From assembly GCA_014529385.2 (NCBI GenBank), contig CM043968.1:2074501-2138500 (forward strand): 64,000 nucleotides of DNA, in the 5' to 3' direction. Origin of the DNA: Adiantum capillus-veneris. Lineage: Eukaryota > Streptophyta > Polypodiopsida > Polypodiales > Pteridaceae. Each line of letters starts with the position of its first letter. The stretch's first letter is position 1. The notes under the pieces are model-generated. The model searched no databases, was not told the DNA's origin, and saw nothing but the letters and a program-made list of their open reading frames with translations. The position numbers and the translations under genes were made by a program. Positions 33,286-44,942 of the stretch are shown piece after piece.

Positions 33286-33680
33286 TAGTGTTGGTACAAA
33301 TTCGTTACATAAGGTATGTAGTACATAATGGATTGAGTTTTTAGGTACGAATTTGTTCTTTTTCTCACAAAGCCTAAAATTGAGAGTACTTCATACGTTT
33401 ACTTATGCATTCACCAAGACTTAAAATAATTACTAGCAAATCAACAATACACCACCACAAATGACAAAATTGGAATCCACGTCTCTAACTGAACAATGAA
33501 AACGCAAAGCTGAGATTAGCTAACCATTGGTCAATGTCTACAAACAAATAGTATCAGATGTCTGTTGCCATGGTCACATAAAACTAAGAGCATCAAAATA
33601 AATACATAATGAATCATAAAAATGATAAATCCAAGATTGAAGTTTGAAGTCTTGACTCCAATAACTAGTAAGCACTAAAA
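33286..33680. other. Unassigned stretch between gypsy and hAT remnants
   Basis: AT-rich, without recognisable coding motif. Confidence 0.4.
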
Positions 33681-33689
33681 ACCTAGCAC

Positions 33690-35886
33690 TACACTCAAAT
33701 CCATCATCATCATCAGAGGACAATGAAGATGATGATGAGGACATCCTTGCCTCTATGAGGACATTTCCCTCATCATCATACTTTGGCCCTCTAAATCCTG
33801 GGTCCCCTAGTGTGTCTGCATCATCCTCATGTGGATTACCCTGCTCTGAAGTCTGGAGGAGACGAACAGGCGGGTTCGATCAAACGCGAGGTCTGCATAC
33901 TGGAAGCTTCCCAATCCAAATTCTCTCTTGCTATGACATGGGGATCTGTAGTCTCCTATTGGAGAGGGATGCTCAAGGCCTGAGTGTGTGACCTTGCGAC
34001 TCGCCTATCCACACTCTTGAACTCTCTATGAAGCTCTCGCATTATCTCCTCTTGCTCCTCTCTCATACGAGTATCTATCTCCTCTACTGTAGGGTCTAGA
34101 ACCATCTTCACCTTTGTAGGATCCACTTGCACAAACATTGATAAGATTCCATAAAGATTTAAAGATACTTCAAGTAACTCAACCTAGTCTATCTACGAGC
34201 CTTTAGAGGACTGAAGCATGGAACAAAGTTCAAACCTGCTTGGGATTTCCCAAAGTAGGGAAAAAGCACACTAGCCTCATGTTCGTTGGACAGTACACAA
34301 ACTTCTCTAGTTGGATCATGCTCAATTTGTTCCTGATCTTCATGTGCACCAAGGAATATGCACTCCAATGGCGGTCACAAGCACCAACTGAACAATCCTG
34401 ATGGCAATGTACATGAGGTGCAAATCTTTAGAGGACAAAAGTGCACAAGGTCAACATTTTAGGCACAATTCACAAACATGTCATAACTTGAGTACTTGAG
34501 AGAGAATACGTAGAGCTAGCTTGCAAAGCTGTGGAAGCCCTTGTCTTCCATAGTTCTGCCACCAACAACTGAGGGGAAGCTTGGTAGCCTCGGGTCTCAC
34601 TGCAGCACTCCTCATGAAAGTAGGACCCAAGTTGTTCATGAAGCTTGACATCTCACTATCTATGATGAGCTGCTCATCCTTGCTAAACATGAGATTGAGG
34701 TACTCCAAACGAAGGGTCAGCAAGGCCATGTTTCCAAAAAGCTTAGGCTTCTTGTAGAAGGAATGAAGTATAGCCACCATCCCACGAATGGGACGACATA
34801 TATACTGCCATCGACTATCTACAATAGCTAGAATGTCGTTCCTCCTACAAGTTCAAAAAGAACAATCATTGAATCTGAGATTGTTAGATTGCCTATCGTT
34901 CTATAAAAAAAAAGCAAGGTAAGCAACCTAATGATTCGTACTGCTCTGGAGGTAGTGTCTTGAACGTCTCAACATGTCCTCTCATTTGCATGAAAAGGTG
35001 AAATACTAGACCAAGGGTAGATCCCTCCATATCTGTCACGCTATGCACCTCTTTCCAGAAGGATTCATTTAGAACCTTCCTCTGAATGGCCTTGGTAGGC
35101 TCCTGTCCTGCATGGTGCATTAGAAATCTACAAAAGTGGGTCCCTCAACCTTTATCCAATGTATTGTGGCTCCTGAATATCGCTAGAGCTTGGTGCTTCT
35201 TGCAAAAAAAAGTGGTAATCCTTGTTGCCTCAGACACAGTAGACTGAACATACGACAATTTTCCTATGTCCTCCATGAGTAAGTCTAGGCAATGGGCGGA
35301 AATGAATTCCACACAATGCAAGAGAAATACCTCTCTACCATCTCACCCATGGCCTTGCAATTGCTAGCGTTATTGGTAACAACGTGCAAGTAGTCAAACA
35401 ATGTACAATGTAATTAATGTGGAATCGTAGATATACAAGTTTGAAGAGGTAATCCTCTTTAAATAGCAGAGATAGAACAGAAAACACAAGGAGAAGAGAT
35501 GCCAGATGGGGAGATTGACTTTACCTGCATCACATTCTCCTTTCCCACCTCAAGAATGGCCTGACAAATATGTTTGTAGATGAGCTCTACAGTGATCTTC
35601 TCACCTGCCTTTCCGGCATCCACGGCTCTCAAAAAGTATGTACCAAGGCAAGATGAGACTAGAATGTTGATGATGTGGTGTCTACGTACATCACTCCATC
35701 CATCAAAAATGATAGAACACCCAAAATTTTTCCACTCAGCTTTTATAGGAGTGATTGCTTTGTCAATGACTGCTTTTAGCTAATCTAGCAGACTTGTATG
35801 CATCTTGTTGTAATCCAAGCCAGTCCACGACTCCGTGGGGTCAACCTGAGAAATGGCTCTGACCATTCTCTTCCATTGATTTGTTC
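33690..35886 (-). pseudogene. hAT transposase (DUF659 type), N-terminally truncated
   Basis: Read on the minus strand. About 35872-35525 gives the DUF659 core: W-K-R-M-V-R-A-I, L-D-[stop]-L-K-A-V-I-D, then G-C-S-I-I-F-D-G-W-S-D-V-R and F-L-R-A-V-D-A-G. A GTAAAG donor follows at about 35525. About 35385-35340 resumes with V-V-T-N-N-A-S-N-C-K, and after a frameshift H-C-L-D-L-L-M-E-D-I-G-K-L. 34893-35120 and 34481-34780 continue to the hAT C-terminal dimerisation region (W-W-Q-N-Y-G..L-A-L-R-I-L-S-Q). A short GT..AG intron follows, then C-S-V-G-A-C-D-R-H-W-S at about 34390. A coiled, acidic tail runs to about 33690. The BED zinc finger and N-terminal part are absent: coding similarity stops at the CACTA terminus at 35887. 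Confidence 0.8.
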
Positions 35887-36339
35887 CACTACAAGAGGTT
35901 CTTCATATAAACAACACTAGCAGTGCGACACTTAAATCATTAGGAGAAATATGAACCTTGCATGGGCCTTGTAAGGAGTCCTAATTTTTAGGGATTAAGG
36001 CTAATGGTGTGTAGGGTTAAGGGGACAAGGGCATTCAAGAAGCTAGTTTTTAGTACGCTTTTCTAGCCTTTTTTTTAGAAACATGTAGGATGTGGACCTA
36101 GGAGGTCACCTTCTCTCTCTAGCTTTTTGAAAGTGAAGGAGTAAAGAGGTGTGGCCACATCATCAAAAACGTGGATCACTAAGAGCCAAAATTTGACTTT
36201 TTAAAAAAAAAGTTAGTTTTACTTATTTTTGACTTAAAACTCCCCCGCAATATATATCCATATCAAAAAAGTATTTTTTGACCTTTTTTTAAACTAACAA
36301 GCACTAAAAGTCCAATTTTTCAAAAAAAAAAACCTTTCT

Positions 36340-38250
36340 TCTCTCTTCCTCCTCCCTCCTTTCTCCCTCTCCTCTCCCTCCCTGCCCCCTTCTCTCCTCC
36401 TCCTCCCCTCTCTCCCTCTCCCCCACTGTCCCCTTCTCTCCTCCTATGTTCCTCCCTCTCCCTCCCTGCCCCCTTCTCTCCTCCTTCTCCACCCTCTCTC
36501 TCTCTCTCTCCCCCACTACCCCCTTGTCTTCTCCCATGTTCCTCTCTCTCCCTCCCCCCTCTCTCTTTTCATCCTTTGCTTCCTCATGCAACAGCTACCA
36601 TGGTGCTCAAGGACATCACAAATCGTATGCATACATATTTGCTTGTTCGCAACGTTTGCACCGAAGGCCGCACGTGAGGGTGAGCAGATGTCATCCTAGG
36701 AACGTCGTACCATCGGTGAGATGAATGTTGACGATTCTTCAATATCTTGCTAATACCATCACATATTTGAATAAAACACCCCTTTATGCAAGGTAACAAT
36801 ATACTTCTTACTTTTGATTGTGTTCTTCTTATCATAAACTTTGAAGTCTAAGGTGTTGCCTCTACTTGTTTTGTAGTGCTTGGCACAAATGTTGCTTTTA
36901 TGCACAAATAGTGAAAGGCTGCAGGTTAGAAACGCCAAGTGTCACCACTTTTCCTCTAAAACAGTCTTCTTTGTTACATCTTGCAGGTAGGTGCTTCAAA
37001 TCCATGCTTATTAGGGGTGGTAATCTCATCCTAATGTATATTTTTGTATTGTTTATTCCCAGTTAGATAGAAATACTTGCAAATTTGTACAACATAAACT
37101 TAACAAGTGTCTGCATTATATAGCTTGCAAATGTTGAATTCATACATGTTTTTGTTACAAGGTGACCTGTTGCTATGCTAGTTGAGTGGCGTTGTTTGCA
37201 AGAATGGCTCAAGGAACTGGCATAACATGAAGCTTTTACGGTGGCACAAAGCTCTCCTCAGCGGCAATGTGGCTCCCACTACACCAAAAATCATTATGCT
37301 AACATGGAGAGATCCCTAGTAGGACAATGCCAAAACTTTTCATCAGTAGCAACACACCCTTTCCTAACATGAGGGCACTCCTACCAAAGATATTTTTATG
37401 TGATAGGTCACCCCAGGAGCATACCATGTCATGGAATGGATGTAAGAACTATGACCGCACTACTCCTTGGAAGTTGTTCACAGATGTATGTTTATCAAAG
37501 TTAATGAGAAGAAATTTGGACTTTTTTGTTTGTTGATGTGTAAGAGCACTCTAGGTCTACCATATTTTAGATTGTTTGATAAGTTAAATAAAATTTGTAG
37601 TCATTTAAAGTGTAAGTTTGTTTTTGTTTGGTAAGATTGTACATGAGAAGACATAATAAAGTATAAGAGATCTTGACGGAATAAGCCTCGATTAGATTCC
37701 TACCATGCACTTGTGACACCAGACCTCTCCTTGAACCCTTTGATTTCTATCATTGTGGGAAGTCCAAGGGTGGTCTATTTTCAAATTTCTAGCAATAACT
37801 TTTTTTAAAAGGAAATTTTGGTTATTTTAAAGTTTGTACACAGTTTAGGAGTTCATTCTGATTGTTTTCCTTCAGTTTCAATTTTTGATCGAGGGCACTC
37901 CTTAGAAGTCACTTTTGAAGGTGTTAGGGTAAGGTTCTGAGAAAGTTTTGTATGTAGAAAATGCAGTCCTTAACACAATAAAAAACATTGGTTCTCTGAG
38001 TATTTTCAAATTCCATGGTTTTAATGCCGTTCGAGCCCGTAGATTAAGGAAAAAGTTAGAAATGTCTGTTTTACATCATTTTTTTTAAGAAATTGCCAAC
38101 TTGCACGTTGATTTTTGGAAAATCCGAGTAGGATATGATTTTTTTGCATCACACGATGGTCGAAGAGCGCGACGAGATGAACAAATTTATGTGAGACAAG
38201 CCCAGACAGATTCGGAGCCAATTGAACACTAGAAGCTCTTGAAAAAAAAA
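36340..38250. other. CACTA-like interior, left part
   Basis: A pyrimidine-rich block of CTCC and CCTCT words lies at about 36340-36570. The rest is unassigned. CACTACACCAAAAATC at 37277 resembles another CACTA terminus but has no matching partner. Confidence 0.4.
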
Positions 38251-38253
38251 AAT

Positions 38254-39500
38254 CTTGTACTTGTCATTTTAGGGCCCCAGGGACCCTCAACATGAGGGGC
38301 CACAAGGGCGGGCAAATTGGCCATCCAAAATTTCTCAACATGAGGGGCCACAAGGGTGCGCAAATTGGCCATCCAAAAATTTTGGATGGCCAATTTGCCT
38401 GCCTTTATGGCCCCTCATGTTGAGAGTCTCTGGGGCCCTAAAATGACAAGTATAGGCTTTTTCTGATGCATAGCCATGAGATAGAATTGGGCAAATTAAT
38501 GTATTCATACCAAACTCTCCCCCCCCCCCAATGGCAAATAGCTAAACATTGTATCATGCCATGCATAAAAAAAAAACTTGTACTTGTCATTTTAGGGCCC
38601 CAGGGACCCTCATGTTGAGGGTCCCTGGGGCCCTAAATGACAAGTATAGGCTTTTTATGATGCATAGCCATGAGATAGAACTGGGCAAATTAATGTATTC
38701 ATAGCAAACTCTCCCCCCCCCCCCCCCCCCCCCCCCCCCTAATGGCAAATAGCTAAACATTGTATCATGCCATACAAAAAAAAAAAATCTTGTACTTGTC
38801 ATTTTAGGGCCTCGGGGACCCTCAACATGAGGGGCCACAAGGGCGCGCAAATTGGCCATCCAAAAAATTTTGGATGGCCAATTTGCGCGCCCTTGTGGCC
38901 CCTCATGTTGAGGGTCCCCGAGGCCCTAAAATGACAAGTATAGGCTTTTTCTGATGCATAGCCATGAGATAGAACTGGGCAAATTAATGTATTCATAGCA
39001 AACTCCCCCCCCCCCCCCCCCCCCCCAATGGCAAATAGCTAAACATTGTATCATGCCATGCATTAACAAAAAGGTTGTACTTGTCATTTTAGGGCCCCAG
39101 GGACCCTCAACAAGAGGGGCCACAAGGGCGCGCAAACTGGCCATCCAAATTTTTTTTGGATGGCCAGTTTGCGCGCCCTTGTGGCCCCTCTTGTTGAGGG
39201 TCCCTAGGGCCCTAAAATGACAAGTACAAGATTTTTTTAATGCATGGCCATGAGATAGAACTGGGTAGTTTAATGTGTTCATAGCAACCCCTCCCCCCCC
39301 CCCTAAATGGCACATACCTAAACCTTGTATCATACTTATCAACCATTTTTTACTTCCTTGTGTCCATCCCCTGTTCTTGGAAATATCTTGGTCCCTATTT
39401 GTGCCTGGATGGGCATTCTACGCGCCGTTGTGGTCCCTCTTGTTGAGGGTCCCTAGAGCTTCAAAATGACAAATAGGGGCTTTGTTTTAATGTATGGCCA
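38254..39500. repeat. Tandem array of long-hairpin units
   Basis: Units begin CTTGTACTTGTCATTTTAGG at 38254, 38577, 38789 and (with one change) 39074; a partial fifth lies at about 39425. Each has a long inverted repeat, then TATAGGCTTTTT, ATGCATAGCCATGAGATAGA, a poly-C run and AATGGCAAATAGCTAAACAT. In unit 3 (about 38793-38940) the two ~73-base arms look perfectly complementary; in unit 4 one mismatch was seen. Unit 2 has a much shorter hairpin and unit 1 an internal duplication. Confidence 0.9.
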
Positions 39501-41690
39501 TGATATAGAGTTGTATTGTTTGATGTCCGGAGTATTCACTATGTGCGTTCACCACAATGGATTGAAAGTAGCCCTTATAGGCCTTACCTACACATGTTTC
39601 TGTAACTTTACAAGAATATAATTTCCCTTCTGTTGAACACATGTGCTATGTTACATATACTTTAGTGAACTCCCAAGGTCAAAGGCCTCACAAATTTTGT
39701 GCACTCAGAACATTTAGCACTAGAAATCAACCAAACAAGGAGCCAATTTTTACTTCCTTGTGTTCACCTCGTGTTCTTGGGAATGTTTTGGTTAAGCCAT
39801 TTCTTTGGTATTTAAAACCACATGTGACCCCTATTGTTATAGTATCCAACCAAAGGTTTCTTGATTAGCAGTTATATAGGTTCGAGTGATACATATCTTC
39901 TATGTTAACAATGCATGTATCTATAATTTATATTTACACTTTCTCTATCCAAATGAGCTACATAGTAAAAATCAAATCCGCAATTCAACAATTAAGTTCA
40001 CAAGGTGATAGCTATTGGTATGATCTTTAGCAATACCAAATAAATAGCTACCAATAGCGAACGAATAGGGATATTTAAGAAGGTTTGATACCAAAAACTT
40101 CTCAACACTACTCAAAAAGGTGGAAACTCAAAGGCTTTATAATATATATGATGAAAGAGAATCAATAATAAGTCACCCCTATATATCTACATCTCCATCT
40201 CAAGTTGTCATTTCTCTAAGTCAAGCTTGGCATAGGCATAGTATGGAAACAATAACATTTTGGAAAGCAAGAATTTAGCTTTCTCAACTTTTGAAATGTT
40301 GCTATTGATATATATTCAACATCCCCAAATGAGGACATCTTGACAAAGGTTATGATCCACTTAATAAGAATAACCATTAGTGATTAAACTGAAATCAAAA
40401 TATTGCATGAATTTCTTCATGGTGGAATGATTAAGACTTGAAACTTCAAACATCTTACAGACAAATCAGAATATCCATAAAAATCAACAATATTTCTCAA
40501 ATCTGTATGAAACTCTAGTAATCTAAATTAAATACTCTCACTCAGTGCGACACCATTTAACAAAAAGAAATATTTATATTGCATTTATAGAGGAATCCAA
40601 CCTCATAAAAATAATTACAAATGGAGACAATGTTGTTGCTGTTAGGCTTCTCTTACGAGTATTTGTCTTTCTCATCTAGAGATTCATATACACGAGTATT
40701 TGTGTGTCTATGACACTAGGGAAGATAGTAGTACTATAGGGATGGCTTTTCTAAGAGCTCCTAGAGAGTACCTATTGGTTCAAGATTCTACAAAAATCCT
40801 ACTATTCTTATCAAAATCTTTTAACACGGTAGTGAAAGGTTCCTCACGGAACAAAATTAGGGTGATTTCCATCTCTGCACATGGTTGCTTGCTCATGTCC
40901 TCCCAAAACAAGTTGACTCTGTAAGTAAACAACAGATTATGTGAGCACAAAGTTATAAAGTACAAAATGATATCATTCTAATAATCTAATGACAACTATA
41001 CAAAGAATAAATTATAAGAAACATCTTTGATGACTCTCCATAGATAACACAACTTACTTACATTGTGAGACTCAATCACATGCTACAAAACTATAGATGG
41101 CGCACCAAAGCCATCAACAAAATAGCACCACCCAATGTTATGAGGTGTGAAACCTAAACATTGAAAGCCATAAAGAGGTTAATTCCCTCTAGCATGATAA
41201 ACTTAAGATGGAGATGATCTTAAGCTCTGAATGTAAGCTACAAGGTTAGTTTTCTCACCATTCTATCTTTATGTTGGAGATGAATCCTTGCAATGCCCAT
41301 GCACTATTCACACCTCCTGTTCTTGTGGTATGCAAGTCATGTGAGTTGATGCTTTTTCCACCTTCGGGAGTAGAGGTTTCCTTGTAGTGCGAGTGAATGA
41401 AAGTAGAAGGGGGAGAATCTTGTTTCATGCTGTAATGGAGGTGAGAGAAGGGAGAAGAGCTAGCTTGGTGTGGAACTATGTGGTGGGCAAGGGGAAGAGA
41501 TGGGGGAGAAGCTTGCTTGGTGCTACAATGGAGATGGGAGAAAGCTAGTAGAGAGATAATGTTGGACTATAGGGGGTGCATGTGGTTGTTGCAGCCATGG
41601 AGAGCTTGGAAAAGGGTTTGTAGAGAGAGAAAATCACTTTTTAGCTATAGAATAGGTTTGGAAAGACTTTGGAGGGTGAAAAATGATGTT
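39500..41690. other. CACTA-like interior, right part
   Basis: No coding motif recognised. ORFs at 40700-40924 and 41478-41714 show no family signature. Confidence 0.4.
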
Positions 41691-42204
41691 TTGATTTTTT
41701 TTGGAAAAATTTAATTTTTTGGAATTTTTTAGTGCACCTTTTGACTTTTGGAGGTCAAAAATACTTTTTTGACCATGAAATAGGTTAGGGGACCTTTTAA
41801 GGAGGAAAAACTTGAAATTTGAATTTTTTTGAAAATTTGAATTTTTTTGAAAATTTGAAATTTTTAGTGTATTTTTAAATCCGGGCCAAAAAGTGGGGGA
41901 AAAAAGGTCAAAGTGGTCCTCCCCCCCCCTCCCTTTCCCCTAGCCACCTCCCTTACCTTCTCACTAGGTAAGAGGCCATTAAGAGGTGTAAGGCTACCTT
42001 GTCCCCCTACTTTTTTGAGGGTATAGAGTGTGTCCACCACCCTCTTCCTATTGGCTGGCCTCTAATTAACCTTAATCCCAAAGGGCCCCTAGAGGGTTCA
42101 TATTTTTCCTAATGTGTGAAAATTCACGACGTTGCTATGAGCGTCGCTATATTATTTTTTCCATAGTGATGCTAATAGCGACACCGACATGGGAAAAAAT
42201 AAAT

Positions 42205-42255
42205 CCAAAAGTGCCAAAAACTCAGATCTCAGATTTGAGTTTTGGCACTCTAGCG
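42205..42255. repeat. Short inverted repeat
   Basis: AGTGCCAAAAACTCA and TGAGTTTTGGCACT form a stem around an 11-base loop. Confidence 0.75.
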
Positions 42256-42273
42256 AAACAGATATACCCGCAC

Positions 42274-42275
<2 letters not shown>

Positions 42276-42354
<79 letters not shown>

Positions 42355-42466
42355 AGAGGAAGAAGAACCAGGTATGCTCCTTCCCTCTCCTCCCTCTAAT
42401 GTTCCCTTCTCCTCTTTCTCTCTCTCCCTCACACACGCGCACACATGCACACACACACACATTGTG

Positions 42467-42505
<39 letters not shown>

Positions 42506-42556
42506 GAGAAAACAAAGAGAAAGAGAGGGAAAGAGGGGGGAGAGAGAGAAAGAAAA

Positions 42557-42593
<37 letters not shown>

Positions 42594-42775
42594 TATGAAA
42601 TAAAATGTTATATTAAATGTCTTCAAAATTTCAAAATGATTTATGAGACCAATCTGATAAACTCCTTCTGGATCAAATATTTTGTTTGCGTTGTCCAAGA
42701 AAATAGTGCATTGATCGGTGAAGTGCTTTGTCAATGTCTTTCTTTGTAAATAGACGTACTATGAAATATATAGAT

Positions 42776-42817
<42 letters not shown>
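42276..42817. repeat. Compound microsatellites with a foldback-family spacer
   Basis: (CT)n 42276-42308, poly-C, (CA)n to about 42350, then (GA)n at about 42468-42500, 42560-42590 and 42776-42817. The single-copy part at about 42593-42700 (GAAATAAAATG..GAGACCAATCTGATAA..TGGATC) is recognisably related to 59620-59710 inside the foldback element, so this may be another member of that family. Confidence 0.75.
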
Positions 42818-42820
<3 letters not shown>

Positions 42821-43006
42821 ATATAGGTTTAAGATTTAGTTTTTATATTTAAGTTAGAGTTTAGGTTTAGATTTAATATTAGAGCTTTGGTGTCATAAAA
42901 TATAATATATAACTTTACCAAATGATTTTCTCTTATTAAACTGATCACTTAATATGGGAAGATAAAAGGGGAACAAGAGTTAGGATATATATATATATAT
43001 ATATAT

Positions 43007-43207
43007 GCTTCTAGACCTACCTCAACAGGGGACCAAAAGGAGAAATGGTGGCATCTCAATAGGGGTCCAAAAGGAGACGGTCTACCAAAGAGTAATGTGC
43101 AATAAGTGCTTCTAGATCTACCTCAACAAGGGATCAAGAGGAGAGATGGTTACATCTCAAAAGGATTCCAAACGGAGGTAGTCTATCAAAGAGCAACGTG
43201 CATCTAA
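43007..43207 (+). repeat. 101-bp tandem duplication
   Basis: GCTTCTAGA(C/T)CTACCTCAACA begins copies at 43007 and 43108; the units differ at scattered positions. Confidence 0.8.
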
Positions 43208-43209
43208 TG

Positions 43210-44300
43210 GAGCTTAAAAGACCTTAGGGTTAGCTTCATTAAAGACCTCCAAAAGTTAGTGTTAAAAAGTTAGTTGAACTTATGCAAGCTAGGGCTAACC
43301 TCGAGGTGGGAATCCTACCAAAGCATGAGGTGCTAAGATGCTTAAAGTGGTTGTGAAAACCTTGCCCAAAGCTTGAGGTGATTTTTATGCTTAAATGACT
43401 AAGGTTTTTGAAATGTTAAATTCGAAGATAAATTCTAAAGAGGCACAAGCCTTTTCATGCTTGATTGACTAAGACTTGAAGTATTCAATTAAAAAAAATG
43501 ACTTAAGAAGCATAAAAGACACATGCTTGCTTGATTGACAGTCCTTGAAGTATTCAATTCAACCAAATGACTTAATAAGCATAAAAGACACATGTTCAAA
43601 TGATCCTCCACATGTGGCCCTCATGATGTGCTTGAACCCTATTGGATAGGTTTTAAAGGGTTCCAATGAAAATTTAGACACATAAAAATAAGTAATTAAG
43701 TTCTTTCTTTCAAAGAGGAAAAAGAAGACACATGTCCAAATGAAATAATAAAATAATATGAGAGAGAGAGAGAGAGAGACGTGGACCAAGCATGAGAGGG
43801 GGTATACTCTCCCACACACACACACACACACATTTCTCATTGTGTGGAGTGCAAAGTGAAAGAGATCCATCTCCTTCTCCAAGCTTGTTGAGAAGTGGAG
43901 AGCCTACACCAACACTATTGGCTATGGAATGCAAATCCAACCAAGAGCCATGCTTCAATGTTTAAGCTTGCCATCTTCTTTATTTTCATTACTATGCTAT
44001 TATGCTATGCTAAGCAAGAAGAGTGATGATAAGTGAGGGAATATTTCTTTCTCCTGTGGAATGTTTCTTCTTCCTCTTCCCTACCCTCATTCCCCGCTAG
44101 CTCTCTCCACCTTCGAAGGTGTCTGAGGCCTTGGAACTGAGGCTTGGGATAGTTAATGCTTTTTTCAAAGTTTATGTTAAGCTCATGATGCATGAAGCTT
44201 TCCATCTTCATAGCATCACCAAGGTGACAAGGAACACAAAGATTGTATTGTAACAAAGTCTCTCTTGATGGGAGAATCTATAATACAAATGCCTTTTGGA
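43210..44300. other. Unassigned, with small repeats; may include a 5' LTR
   Basis: A ~65-bp unit (TTGAAGTATTCAATT..GACTTAA.AAGCATAAAAGACACATG) is duplicated at about 43457 and 43527. Short (GA)n and (CA)n lie at 43758-43832. The sequence up to 44529 may be the 5' LTR of the following gypsy element. Confidence 0.4.
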
Positions 44301-44942
44301 GGGGGGACCGGCTCCAAGTAAATCCAGTCCTCAACTATTGTCATGTTCTCTAATACTCTCTCTTTTGCAAAAGTATTGTTCATGCCAAGTTAATTAAGTA
44401 ATATGTTTATGTTGCTACCATCAATTAAGTTCACCCTCTATGTTCTCAAAGTGATCTCACAAAAATGCATGCTCACCTTAATTCTCTTAATTTCGCTATT
44501 CTCAAAGTTCAAAGTCCATATCCATTACATTGGTATCTGAGAATTTGGTTTCTCTTTTCTTGTTGAAGAAGAGAGGTCCTTAAGTAGCCTATTGATGATT
44601 GATTTTGTTAATTATATTAGGGTAAGTGGGACTCGGATCTATTGTCGGTTATGTTGAGCCTACTATGTGGGATATGGTGCACACCTCGGGAGATTTGGTC
44701 TTAATAATGGGGTCTTTTTAGACTTGCCTACGGCTTTACCATTATTGAGCCATAAGAAGTCCGAAAGGAGCTATCCCTCGGCAATTTTGCTATGTTAGAC
44801 ACACCCACTACTCTCTATAATTAACCAATTTGAGCCGTGGGTGTAGATACTTAAGTGCTTATTTTCAAAGGCTGAGAGGAGTAGCAACTAAGGTTGTGAA
44901 TTTCCAAAGGATATACTAAGTAAACACATAAGTATAATTAGC

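Larger units (their letters stand above)
35887..42168. mobile_element. Non-autonomous CACTA-like element with ~400-bp inverted ends
   Basis: The left end reads CACTACAAGAGG (35887) and the right end, reverse-complemented, CACTATGGAAAA (42168). From each terminus it is 51 and 55 bases respectively to CATTAGGA.AAATATGAACC, and inverted homology continues for about 400 bases (35938-36325 against 41690-42114), including TCAAAAAAGTATTTTT. TAGCGACG-like words near the right end resemble CACTA subterminal repeats. No transposase was seen inside. The 3-bp flanks (TTC and ATG) do not match, so a target duplication is not confirmed. Confidence 0.6.

Noticed and set aside
36304-36591. Arg/Glu/Gly-rich 95-codon ORF
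   Set aside because: Translation of a CTCC/CCCTCT low-complexity block.
38254-39500. Array resembling a CRISPR array
   Set aside because: The unit length (about 210-325 bp), long hairpins, poly-C tracts and lack of short unique spacers do not fit a CRISPR array, and the context is a plant genome.
37277-41389. CACTACACCAAAAATC and CCTTGTAGTG as the ends of a nested CACTA element
   Set aside because: The termini share little beyond CACTACA, there is no inverted homology further in, and the flanking triplets TCC and CGA do not match.
40700-41714. Possible host gene between 40.7 and 41.7 kb
   Set aside because: Short ORFs only, no recognised domain and no convincing splice structure; it lies inside a transposable element.
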